A stretch of 64,000 bases of DNA from CAWIJK01 sp963836375 (GTDB lineage: Bacteria; Actinomycetota; Acidimicrobiia; Acidimicrobiales; RAAP-2): assembly GCA_963836375.1 (NCBI GenBank), contig CAWIJK010000001.1:682001-746000 (forward strand). The letters run 5' to 3'. Positions 18,983 through 29,667 of this stretch are shown here, piece by piece (position 1 is the first letter of the stretch; every line of letters begins with the position of its first letter). The notes beneath the pieces were generated by a model. The model made no database searches. It worked only from the letters and a program-made list of their open reading frames with translations, and had not been told where the DNA came from. The position numbers and the translations under genes are program-made.

Positions 18983-19488
18983 GACGGTCCCTCTCGTGGC
19001 CAGTTCGGCCGGTGTCCCCGGCCCCACCTCTGTTGTCTCACCTCGGCGTGAGGTGACCATGATGGAGGTGTGAGCAACCGGTGAGGCTCACGGCCGCCGG
19101 GCGGGGTTTCTCTGGGGAGATCGGCCGCCCATCGTTCCCCGGGGCACGGGCCGTTTCGGACACATCGGCAACCCCCGGCAATGGAGGGCCGGCCTGGACC
19201 TGTGGTCCCACCCGAAGAGCTCCCTGAGCGATCGCGCTCGGGGAACCCCCGACCTCGCACCTCTGCCTGACGGTCCCGAATAACCCACCCTCCCTTGTGC
19301 CCAGGGCAAGGTGACGGGGCACGGATCGGCTCCCCGGGCAGGCACTCGGCTCAACCCACCCTGGTGCGGCCCTCCAGCCAGTCCCCAGCGCGGCCCCGCG
19401 GCCCACAGGGGTGGCCGGCGGTGCTGGGGATCCTCCGCGCCGCCCCTTGGCGCTCCCGCGTGGGGTGCCAAGGGGCCGACGGTACGGG
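18983..19488. other. intergenic, no gene seen
   Basis: About 500 bases between two minus-strand genes. Frames present here have the composition of random GC-rich sequence, with no ribosome-binding sites or domains. It should contain the promoter of the small secreted protein, which I cannot place, and the 3' end of the giant TIG gene transcript. Confidence 0.4.
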
Positions 19489-22400
19489 CTAACTGTCGAC
19501 CGTGAAGGCGATCGAGGCGTGGGTCGAACCGGCCTTGCTCGTTGCCGACACAGTGGCGTTGTAGGACGGGAGGTCCCTCAACCCCGGGGTGCCCGAGATC
19601 GTGGCCGTCCCGTTGTCGTTGTTGACCATCACGAGGCCCTTGGGCAGTCCGGAGGCCTTGACCGACGGGGTCGGGTACCCGGCGTAGTCAACGGTCACCG
19701 GGGTCATCGCCACGCCCTCGGTGACCGTCACCGAGGAGGGGGCCGACAACGTCGGTGCCTGGTAGACGGTGAGGGTGAAGGTCTGGTTGACCGGTGCACC
19801 CACCCCATTGGTGGCCGTGAGGGTGATCGAGTAGACACCACCTGTCGTCGGGTCCGGCGTCCCGGTAAGGCTCCCCGTCCCGTTGCCGTTGTCGACCAAC
19901 ATCACCCCAGAGGGCAGCGCCGACGACGTGAGGGTCGGAATCGGGTACCCGTAGGCGGTGGTGATCGGGTACGAGAACAGGGTCCCGGTGTGCACGGTGT
20001 CCTTGGACTTGGACTTGAAGACCGGGGCGTTGTCCACGGTGATCATCATCTGCTGGGTTCCCGGGGTCTGGCCCTTGACGGTGACGGTGATCGTCGCCGT
20101 GTAGACGCCTTGGTCGTGCAGGTTGGCGGTGCCCTGGATCGTCCCTGTCCCGTCGTGGTGGTACACCAACGCGAGGCCCTTGGGCAGACGGGCTGCTTTG
20201 AGGCTCGTCGGGACCGCGGTGCTGCAGGTCGTCACCGGGAAGCTGAACGGCGTCCCTGCGACAGCGGTAGCCGAGTTCCCGCTCGTGATGGTGGGCGGGT
20301 TGCATTCCAGGCTCGTAGCGAAGGTGAACTGGTCCGCACTCGAGGTGGCCGAGGTGCCGGCAGACGTGGTCACCGTGGTGTCGACGGTGCCCGCCGACTC
20401 GGCCGGGGTGGTGGCCGTGATCGAGGTGGGCGAGTTGACCGTGTAGGCGGTCGCCGCGTCAGACCCGAAGTCGACCACGCTGGCCCCGGTGAGGTCGGTC
20501 CCGGTGATGGTCACGACCGTCCCTCCGGCGGTCAGCCCGGTATTTGGGCTCACCGAGGTGACGGCCGGGGCCGGGGTCACGAAGGTGAACTGGTCGGCAC
20601 TCGAGGTGGCCGAGGTGCCCGCAGACGTGGTGACCGTGGTGTCGACGGTGCCCGCCGACTCGGCCGGGGTGGTGGCCGTGATCGAGGTGGGCGAGTTGAC
20701 CGTGTAGGCGGTCGCCGCGTCAGACCCGAAGTCGACCACGGAGGCCCCGGTGAGGTCGGTCCCGGTGATGGTCACGACCGTCCCGCCGTCGGTGCTCCCC
20801 GAGGTCGGGCTGACCGAGGTGACGGCCGGGGCCGGGGTCACGAAGGTGAACTCGTCGGCACCCGAGGTGACCGAGGTCCCCGACCCGGTGGTCACCGTGG
20901 TGTCGACCGTGCCCGCCGACTCGGCCGGGGTGGTGGCCGTGATCGAGGTGGACGAGTTGACCGTGTAGGCACTGGCCGCGTCAGACCCGAAGTCGACCGC
21001 GGAGACCCCGGTGAAGTTGGTCCCGCTGATGGTGACCGAGGTCCCGCCGTCGGTGCTCCCCGAGGTCGGGCTGACGCCGGTGACGGTCGGCGAGGACGGT
21101 GCCACGAAGGTGAAGTGGTCGGCACTCGAGGTGGCCGAGGTGCCCGCAGACGTGGTGACCGTGGTGTCGACGGTGCCCGCCGACTCGGCCGGGGTGGTGG
21201 CCGTGATCGAGGTGGGCGAGTTGACCGTGTAGGCGGTCGCCGCGTCAGACCCGAAGTCGACCACGGTGGCCCCGGTGAGGTCGGTCCCGGTGATGGTCAC
21301 GACCGTCCCGCCGTCGGTGCTCCCCGAGGTCGGGCTGACCGAGGTGACGGCCGGGGCCGGGGTCACGAAGGTGAAGTGGTCGGCACTCGAGGTGGCCGAG
21401 GTGCCGGCAGACGTGGTGACCGTGGTGTCGACGGTGCCCGCCGACTCGGCCGGGGTGGTGGCCGTGATCGAGGTGGGCGAGTTGACCGTGTAGGCGGTCG
21501 CCGCGTCAGACCCGAAGTCGACCACGCTGGCCCCGGTGAGGTCGGTCCCGGTGATGGTCACGACCGTCCCGCCGTCGGTGCTCCCCGAGGTCGGGCTGAC
21601 CGAGGTGACGGCCGGGGCCGGGGTCACGAAGGTGAAGTGGTACCGGCATTCAGGTGGCCGAGGTGCCGGCAGACGTGGTGACCGTGGTGTCGACGGTGCC
21701 CGCCGACTCGGCCGGGGTGGTGGCCGTGATCGAGGTGGGCGAGTTGACCGTGTAGGCGGTCGCCGCGTCAGACCCGAAGTCGACCACGGTGGCCCCGGTG
21801 AGGTCGGTCCCGGTGATGGTCACGACCGTCCCGCCGTCGGTGCTCCCCGAGGTCGGGCTGACCGAGGTGACGGCCGGGGCCGGGGTCACGAAGGTGAAGT
21901 GGTCGGCACTCGAGGTGGCCGAGGTGCCCGCAGACGTGGTGACCGTGGTGTCGACGGTGCCCGCCGACTCGGCCGGGGTGGTGGCCGTGATCGAGGTGGG
22001 CGAGTTGACCGTGTAGGCGGTCGCCGCGTCAGACCCGAAGTCGACCACGCTGGCCCCGGTGAGGTCGGTCCCGGTGATGGTCACGACCGTCCCGCCGTCG
22101 GTGCTCCCCGAGGTCGGGCTGACCGAGGTGACGGCCGGGGCCGGGGTCACGAAGGTGAAGTGGTCACCGGCATTGGTGGCCGAGGTGCCGGCAGACGTGG
22201 TGACCGTGGTGTCGACGGTGCCCGCCGACTCGGCCGGGGTGGTGGCCGTGATCGAGGTGGGCGAGTTGACCGTGTAGGCGGTCGCCGCGTCAGACCCGAA
22301 GTCGACCACGGTGGCCCCGGTGAGGTCGGTCCCGGTGATGGTCACGACCGTCCCGCCGTCGGTGCTCCCCGAGGTCGGGCTGACCGAGGTGACGGCCGGG

Positions 22401-25400
22401 GCCGGGGTCACGAAGGTGAAGTGGTCACCGGCATTGGTGGCCGAGGTGCCGGCAGACGTGGTGACCGTGGTGTCGACGGTGCCCGCCGACTCGGCCGGGG
22501 TGGTGGCCGTGATCGAGGTGGGCGAGTTGACCGTGTAGGCGGTCGCCGCGTCAGACCCGAAGTCGACCACGGTGGCCCCGGTGAGGTCGGTCCCGGTGAT
22601 GGTCACGACCGTCCCGCCGTCGGTGCTCCCCGAGGTCGGGCTGACCGAGGTGACGGCCGGGGCCGGGGTCACGAAGGTGAAGTGGTCACCGGCATTGGTG
22701 GCCGAGGTGCCGGCAGACGTGGTCACCGTGGTGTCGACGGTGCCCGCCGACTCGGCCGGGGTGGTGGCCGTGATCGAGGTGGGCGAGTTGACCGTGTAGG
22801 CGGTCGCCGCGTCAGACCCGAAGTCGACCACGGTGGCCCCGGTGAGGTCGGTCCCGGTGATGGTCACGACCGTCCCGCCGTCGGTGCTCCCCGAGGTCGG
22901 GCTGACCGAGGTGACGGCCGGGGCCGGGGTCACGAAGGTGAAGTGGTCGGCACTCGAGGTGGCCGAGGTGCCCGCAGACGTGGTGACCGTGGTGTCGACG
23001 GTGCCCGCCGACTCGGCCGGGGTGGTGGCCGTGATCGAGGTGGGCGAGTTGACCGTGTAGGCGGTCGCCGCGTCAGACCCGAAGTCGACCACGCTGGCCC
23101 CGGTGAGGTCGGTCCCGGTGATGGTCACGACCGTCCCGCCGTCGGTGCTCCCCGAGGTCGGGCTGACCGAGGTGACGGCCGGGGCCGGGGTCACGAAGGT
23201 GAAGTGGTACCGGCATTGGTGGCCGAGGTGCCGGCAGACGTGGTGACCGTGGTGTCGACGGTGCCCGCCGACTCGGCCGGGGTGGTGGCCGTGATCGAGG
23301 TGGGCGAGTTGACCGTGTAGGCGGTCGCCGCGTCAGACCCGAAGTCGACCACGCTGGCCCCGGTGAGGTCGGTCCCGGTGATGGTCACGACCGTCCCGCC
23401 GTCGGTGCTCCCCGAGGTCGGGCTGACCGAGGTGACGGCCGGGGCCGGGGTCACGAAGGTGAACTCGTCGGCACCCGAGGTGGCCGAGGTCCCCGACCCG
23501 GTGGTCACCGTGGTGTCGACGGTCCCCGCCGCCTCGGCCGGGGTGGTGGCCGTGATCGAGGTGGACGAGTTAACCGTGTAGGCGGTGGCCGCGTCAGACC
23601 CGAAGTCGACCGCGGAGACCCCGGTGAAGTTGGTCCCGGTGATGGTGACCGAGGTGCCGCCGTCGGTGCTCCCCGAGGTCGGGCTGACGCCGGTGACGGT
23701 CGGGGCGCCGCCGCCACAGGAGCCGATGCAACCCACCGAGGTCGAGGATTCGACCGCGTTGACCACGTCGTAGGAGAGGCCGCCGTTGTACGAACCGCCG
23801 CCGCTGTACTCACCCTGGCTGAGGGTGGTGTTGGGCTCGTCGATGTAGACGTTGCAGGGGTTGCAGTTGACCCCGGCCGGGACGGTGAAGCTGCCCTTGA
23901 TCGTCCCCTGGCTGGGGGTGCCGAAGTTGTAGATGGCGGTGCCGCTGATCGACGTCGAGGCGGCGGTGCCGAGGCTGATCGAGGTGCCCGAGTTGACCGC
24001 GGCGATGGTGGTGGTGAGGGGGGTGCCGCTCGGCCCTGCCCCCAGGACGATGATGGTCTGGCCGACGTCACCCGAGGTGAAGGTGGCGTTGGGGTCGGTG
24101 AGGGTGGTCGAGGTGGCCGTCGTGGTCCCCGTCGCCCCCGGGTCGCCGTAGGAGTAGGCGGCGGTGCTGGCGACCGCCGTCGAGGCGGCCGTGGCCAAGG
24201 TGAGCGAGGTGGCCGAGGCGACCGCCGTGATGTAGGTGTCGAGGGGGTCGCCGCTGGGACCGGCCCCGGTGATCACGATCGTCTTGCCGATGTCGCTCGA
24301 GTTGAAGGTCCCGTGGGCGTCGGTGAAGGTCTTGGACCCCGCGGTGGTCTTGCCGGTCGTGCCCTGGGTGGTGAGCTCCCCGTAGGTGTAGGTGGCCGAC
24401 CCGGCGATCGCCGTGGAGGCCGCGGTGCCGAGGGTGACCGTCGTCGAGTTCACGTACGAGGCGATGGTCGTGTTCAAGATGGCCGCCGAGACCCCGGCCC
24501 CGGTGATGGCGATGGGCAGGCCCACGTCGGACGGGTAGAACGAGGCGTTGGGGTCACTGAAGGTGGTCGACGAGGCGATCGTGGTCCCGGTCGTCCCGGT
24601 CACCGGCGAGGTGCCGAGGATGCACGCCGCCACCGGTCCCGGCGAGGTGCTGGCGGCGCCGCCCGAGGCGGCACAGCCGTAGCTGGCCGGCGAGATGGTC
24701 ACCGAGCTGTCGACCGCGGGGACCGCCGTGGCGGTGGCCCGGGTGGCCCCGACGAAGATGGAGGGGGCCGGGATCGACACGGCGACCCCGGTCTGGCCCA
24801 CCGGGCCTTCGAAGCCGGGCGCTCCCTCGGTGCCCGCGCCCCACCAGTTGCAGGTGTCGCAGTTGTTGACCGTGACCGTCGAGCCACTGGTCAGCCCGGT
24901 GTTCGGGCTCAGGCTGGCCGTCGGGGTGGCCGGGGTCGGGTCGTCGGCGTAGGAGATGTCGATGGTGCTGGCGATGTACTGGTTATTGGACTGGTTGGCC
25001 TGGAGGGTGGCGATCGAGCAGTTGACGAACCCGGCGTTGGCCTCGGCCTGGGTCGGCGGGCACGTCCCCTGGGGGTCGGTGCCGTAGAAGGGCGCCGCGC
25101 CCTCGCCCTTGGCCAGCGAGCACAGGGTCGACGACAGCGGGCAGCCGCCGGTCGTGTCCGGTCCCGAGGTGGGCAGGATGTAGTCGCCGCTGTAGGTGGT
25201 CCCGGTGTCCGTCGAGTACTCGTTGGTGCCCGACCAGCCGAGCCAGGACTCGTTGCCCCCTGCCCCGCCGGGGCCGGTCCCGGTCGCCCCCGACGCCACG
25301 GCGTCGGAGAGCGACTCGATCATGGGAGCGAGCAGCAAGAGGTTGGAGAAGCCGGTGCAGGAGGTGTTCACCGCCGTGGACCCGTAGTCGTAGACGGCCG

Positions 25401-26109
25401 ACCCGTTGATGGTGGCCGACGCCGCGGTGCCGAGGGTGATCGAAGTGGACGAGGTGAACCCGGCGATCGTGGTGACGAGGGCCGACGACGAGGGCCCTGC
25501 CGACTGGATGACGATGGTCTTGCCCACGTCGCCCGAGGTGAACGAGGCGTGGGTGTCGGTGAAGGTCGTCGACGACGCGGTCGTCGCACCGGTCGTCGAA
25601 TCGATGCCGTTCCCGACGGCCCCGGTGACGTACGCAGTCGACCCCGGGGGACCGTTGGCCCCCGAGTTGACGACCCCGGCGCCGCTGAAGGCGCACGTCC
25701 CGGTCCCGAACCAGTACCACTGGTTGAGCGTGCTGGTCGCCGAAGTGCCGCTCGGCGTCGTCACCGTCACGTTGTAGAGCTTCCCCGCCGTGTCGGCGAC
25801 CGGCATGACCGGCACCACGGCGGAGATCTCGGTGCTGCTGACCACGGTGTAACTCGTCGCCGACGCCGTGGAGAACTTCACCGCGCTCACCGAGACGAAG
25901 TTGGTCCCCTCGATGATGATCGTGGCGCCGCCCGAGGTGGACGACTCGGCGCTGATGAGCTCGGTGACGGTCGGAGCACCTGTGGCGGCTGCCGGCACGG
26001 TGTCGACGAAGGTCACGGCCACCCCGAGGGTCCCGAGACAGATGGCTGACGCCGCCCCCACCTTCACGAGCCTGGACAGGCCCGCCACCAACGATGCCGG
26101 CTTCCTCAC
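19489..26109 (-). CDS. giant secreted IPT/TIG and putative-Ig repeat protein, with two frame breaks
   Basis: A ~2206-residue surface protein. The GTG at 26109 has GGGAGGG 6 nt upstream, then a basic N-terminus and a signal peptide ending near PAAATGA. Order: one divergent IPT/TIG domain; four ~70-residue repeats of the type TFTDxxASFxSGDVGKTIVI...LGTAAST; thirteen IPT/TIG domains of 87 residues (PAVTSVSPTSGSTDGG... HFTFV); three putative-Ig repeats (LPSGVMLVDNGNGTG). No sortase motif, anchor or catalytic domain is visible. The frame shifts at 23206-23211 and 21639-21653, in linkers between TIG units; the two changes cancel. The intact copies of the linker read GGTCACC where both breaks read GGTACC. 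Probably an extended rod for adhesion or matrix; partner unknown. Confidence 0.75.
20318..23703 (-). repeat. tandem array of thirteen 261-bp TIG-coding units
   Basis: Thirteen consecutive units of 261 bp. Most differ by only a few bases, while the first unit (5' in the gene) and the eleventh are more divergent. Linkers come in three types: SSADHFTF/SSADQFTF, NAGDHFTF and GADEFTF. The near identity implies recent duplication or gene conversion. Assembly collapse or expansion is a real risk. Confidence 0.9.
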
Positions 26110-26381
26110 GATGTTCCCTCCCCAACGGACCGCCAGGTCCTGCACGCCCCACGCACACCTGCGTGGAGACCGGATCGGGTCCCCACCGTGCGAGAATTCT
26201 GCCGCCAAGCGGGCGCAGCGGCCACCGTAAGCCACAGGGGAGGGGCTGTCAACGAGTCCCCCCGGCCGGGCCCCTGGCCCGCCAACCTGCAGCCCTCGGG
26301 CAATTTGCAACCACCGTTTCACGCACCGCGGTCCGACCATCAGGGCGCCACGACGACCCGGCGCCCCCAGCTGGAGCGGGG

Positions 26382-27891
26382 TCAGCGCTCGGGGCGCAGC
26401 GTCGGGAAGGCGATCACCTCGCGGATGTTGGCCACGTCGGCCAACAGCATGGCCAGGCGGTCGATGCCCAGCCCCAGCCCCGCCGTCGGCGGGAGACCGT
26501 GCTCGAGGGCCCGGACGTACTCCTCGTCCACCACCATCGCCTCGGCGTCGCCGGCGTCGCGCTGGGCGGCCTGGTCCTCGAAGCGGGCCCGCTGCTCGTC
26601 GGGGTCCACCAGCTCGGTGAAGGCGTTCACAAGCTCCCGGCCGGCCACGATGGCCTCGAAGCGCTCGACCAGGTCGGGGTCGTCGCGGTGGCGCCGGGAC
26701 AGGGGGGAGACCTCGGCCGGGTAGTCGCAGACGAAGATCGGGCCCCACAGTGTGGACTCGGTGGTCTTCTCGTAGAGCTCCAACAAGAGCTTGCCCGGGC
26801 CCCACCCCGGGTCCGGCTCGACCCCGGCGCCCGAGAGCAGCCGGGCCAGCTCGGCGGGTTCGGTGTGCACGTCGACGGCCTGGCCGAGCGCTTCGGAGAC
26901 GAGCTCGGCCATGGTCGCCCGCCGCCAGGGTGGCGTGAGGTCGAGCGGGCGGCCCTGGTAGGTGAGCCGGGACGTGCCCACCAGGTCGGTGGCCAGCCCG
27001 GCCACCAATTCTTCGACCAGGACCATCAGGTCGCGGTAGTCGGCGTAAGCCTCGTAGAGCTCGACCGTCGTGAACTCGGGGTTGTGGCGGGGCGAGATCC
27101 CCTCGTTGCGGAAGAGCCGGCCGATCTCGAAGACCCGCTCGAAGCCCCCCACCACCAGACGCTTCAAGTACAACTCGGGTGCGATGCGCAGATAGAACTC
27201 GGTCCCGAGCGCATGGTGCTCGGTCACGAAGGGCCGGGCGTGGGCGCCACCGGGGATCGGGTGCAGGATCGGGGTCTCGACCTCGACGAAGCCCTGGGCC
27301 CACAGACGCTCACGCATGCGCCGCACCAACGCGCTGCGCAGCACCAGCACCTCGCGGCTGCGCTCGTTGGCCCACAGGTCGACCTCGCGCTGGCGGTAGC
27401 GGGTCTCGGTGTCGCTCACGCCGCGCCACTTGTCACCGAAGGACCGGCGGGCCTCGGCCAACAGCGCCCACTCGGCGACCTTCACCGACAGCTCGCCGCG
27501 CTTGGTCCGCACCACCTCGCCCTTGGCCCCGATCCAGTCACCCAGGCTCAGCCGGGTGAAGGCGGCGAAGTCCTCGGTCACCTTCTCCAGCGCGAACAGC
27601 TGCACCGACCCCGACGAGTCGCGCAGCTGGGCGAAGGCCAGCTTGCCCTGGGGGCGCGACAGCATCAGCCGGCCAGCCACCGCCACCACGTCACCGGACT
27701 CCTCGCCCGTCGGCCAGCGCCGACCACCGCTCGGTGACCTCGGCGGCGCTCACCGTGCGCTCGAAGCGGTACGGCACCACCGGGCGGGCGGGCGGGTCGT
27801 CCGGCGCGGGGTCGGACGACGCCGTGTCGTCCCCGGCCGGCCCGTCGTGGGCGGGCCCGTCCCCGTCGGGCCCGTCGGGCCGCACGCTCAC
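26382..27891 (-). CDS. lysS: lysyl-tRNA synthetase (class II), frameshift near the N-terminus
   Basis: Charges tRNA-Lys. The main frame holds the OB-fold anticodon domain (GRLMLSRPQGKLAFAQLRD) and the class II core: motif 2 FRNEGISPRHNPEFT, and motif 3 GLGLGIDRLAMLL near the end. The beginning is in another frame: PYRFERTVSAAEVTERW then a premature stop. One extra base at 27704-27709 (GACGGGCGAGG for an expected GACGGCGAGG) joins the parts into ~502 residues, the normal length. The likely start is GTG at 27891, 25 nt after coaX. The first ~35 residues are acidic and Pro-rich. Last gene of the cofactor cluster. Confidence 0.88.
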
Positions 27892-27916
27892 CGGGGCCCG
27901 CCCGTCGGTCGTCGGT

Positions 27917-28777
27917 TCACGGGGTTCCGTTCCGCACGTTGCGTTCATAGACGATCCGCAGCCCGTGGAGGGTGAGCCACGGCTCGACGTGGTCGATCGA
28001 GGCGGCGTGGGGGGCGATGAGGTCCGACAGACCGCCGGTGGCCACGACGGTCGACGGTCCGAGTTCCTCCACGAAGCGCTGGCACAGGCCGTCGACCTGG
28101 CCGGCAAAGCCGTAGAGGGTGCCCGACTGGATGGACTCGACGGTCGAGCGCCCGATCACGTCACGCGGCGTCACCAATTCCACCCGCCGGAGGGCGGCCG
28201 CGTGCTGGAAGAGGGCCTCGAGGCTGATGGCCACGCCGGGGGTGATGGCCCCGCCCAGGTACTCGCCGGCTTCGGAGATGGCGTCGAAGGTCGTCGCCGT
28301 GCCGAGGTCGACGACGATGCAGGGCCCACCGTAGAGGTCGTAGGCGCCCACGGCGTTGGCCACCCGGTCGGCGCCCACCTCCTTGGGATTGTCGTAGAGG
28401 ATCGGCATGCCGCTTTTCACCCCAGGGCCGAGGACGACGCAGGGAATCTCACCGAACCATCGCGAGGCCATCTGACGCAGCTCCCCGGTGACGGCGGGCA
28501 CCGAGGAGCTGATGGCGATCCCGTTGACCGTCGACGCGATGTCGAGCCCCTCGAGATCGAGCAATTGGGTCAACAGCACCGCGTGCTCGTCGGGGGTCCG
28601 GTCCGGGACCGTCGACAGCCGCCAGTGGTGGGTGAGGCCCCGCGACGGCTCGTCCTCGGTCCCGATGCCGAAGCCGACCCCGGCGTCGCTCGGCGGCAGC
28701 GACTCGCCCTCGGCCGCGGTCAACGCGTAGAGCCCGATGACCGACTCGGTGTTGCCGACGTCGATGGCCAGGAGCAC
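27917..28777 (-). CDS. coaX: type III pantothenate kinase
   Basis: Phosphorylates pantothenate, the first committed step to coenzyme A. 286 residues, with the ASKHA-fold phosphate loop LLAIDVGNTESVIGLY at the very start, then GADRVANAVGAY, IVVDLGTATTFDAI and GGAITPGVAISLEAL. The family is usually ~255 residues; the extra length is an insertion around residues 20-50 (TAAEGESLPPSDAGVG). The GTG start lies 2 nt after the nadC stop. It pairs logically with panC and panD in the same transcript. Confidence 0.93.
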   Translation of the reverse strand: MLLAIDVGNTESVIGLYALTAAEGESLPPSDAGVGFGIGTEDEPSRGLTHHWRLSTVPDRTPDEHAVLLTQLLDLEGLDIASTVNGIAISSSVPAVTGELRQMASRWFGEIPCVVLGPGVKSGMPILYDNPKEVGADRVANAVGAYDLYGGPCIVVDLGTATTFDAISEAGEYLGGAITPGVAISLEALFQHAAALRRVELVTPRDVIGRSTVESIQSGTLYGFAGQVDGLCQRFVEELGPSTVVATGGLSDLIAPHAASIDHVEPWLTLHGLRIVYERNVRNGTP

Positions 28778-28779
28778 GG

Positions 28780-29667
28780 TCAGTCCCCCACCAGGTCGAG
28801 GCCGAGGTCGAGCACCGGGACCGAGTGGGTCAACGCCCCGACTGAGATGAGGTCGACCCCGGCGGCGGCATAGGCCGGGGCGCTGTCGGGGGTCACCCCG
28901 CCCGAGACCTCGACCAGCACCCTGGCGTCCCCGGCCGCCCGGCGCACCAGCTGCACGCAGGCCGCGGCCTCCTCGGGGGCCATGTTGTCGAGGAGCACGG
29001 CCGTGGCCCCGGCCCGGCACGCCTCGTCGACCTGGGCCGGGCGGTCGCACTCGATCTCGACCATCCGTCCGGGCCAGCGCTCCTTCGCCATGTGGACGGC
29101 CTCGGTGATCGACAGGGCGCCCAAGTGGTTGTCCTTGACCAAGACGGCGTCGGAGAGGCCGGCCCGGTGGTTGTGGCCGCCGCCCGCCCGCACGGCCGCC
29201 TTCTCGAGGGCGCGCAGGCCGGGTGTCGTCTTCCTGGTGTCGAGGACCCGCACCGACGGGTCCACAGTGCGCACCGCGTCGACGTAGCGCCGGGTGAGGG
29301 TGGCCACCCCCGAGAGGTGCCCCAAGAAGTTGAGGGCGGTCCGCTCGGCCGTGAGGATGGGCCGCAGCCGGCCCTCCACCTCGGCCACGACCTCGCCCGG
29401 CCGCACCATTGAGCCGTCAGGGAGCCGCCAGTCGACCGACAGGTCGGGGCCGACGGTGCTGAAGGCCTCCTCGGCGCAGCGCTGGCCGGCCAGCACCCCC
29501 TCGGCCCGGGCCACGACGGCCAGGCGGCCCCGGGCCGCCGCGGGGACCAGGGCGGCCGTGAGGTCGCCCAGGGCGCCCAGGTCCTCGGCCAGGGCCCGGG
29601 CCACCGCCTCGCGCACGAAGGCGGCCGGGGGGTGGACGCCCTCGGCCTCGGCGGGCCCGGCGCTCAC
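28780..29667 (-). CDS. nadC: nicotinate-nucleotide diphosphorylase (carboxylating)
   Basis: Quinolinate phosphoribosyltransferase, which turns quinolinate and PRPP into nicotinate mononucleotide, CO2 and PPi. 295 residues. Diagnostic stretches are ALAEDLGALGDLTA, TALNFLGHLSGVAT, LDTRKTTPGLRALEKAAVR, GGGHNHRAGLSDAVLVKDNH and VEVSGGVTPDS. GTG at 29667 overlaps the nadB stop by 4 nt (GTGA), and the stop lies 2 nt before coaX. Confidence 0.95.
   Translation of the reverse strand: MSAGPAEAEGVHPPAAFVREAVARALAEDLGALGDLTAALVPAAARGRLAVVARAEGVLAGQRCAEEAFSTVGPDLSVDWRLPDGSMVRPGEVVAEVEGRLRPILTAERTALNFLGHLSGVATLTRRYVDAVRTVDPSVRVLDTRKTTPGLRALEKAAVRAGGGHNHRAGLSDAVLVKDNHLGALSITEAVHMAKERWPGRMVEIECDRPAQVDEACRAGATAVLLDNMAPEEAAACVQLVRRAAGDARVLVEVSGGVTPDSAPAYAAAGVDLISVGALTHSVPVLDLGLDLVGD

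Noticed and set aside
19411..23320. Long plus-strand frames opposite the TIG array
   Set aside because: They repeat with the same 261-bp period as the real gene and encode low-complexity VDRVGGRRVRP-type sequence; codon-bias shadows.
26110..26381. Possible riboswitch or RNA gene between lysS and the TIG gene
   Set aside because: No conserved riboswitch core or stable hairpin with a T-tract could be seen by eye.
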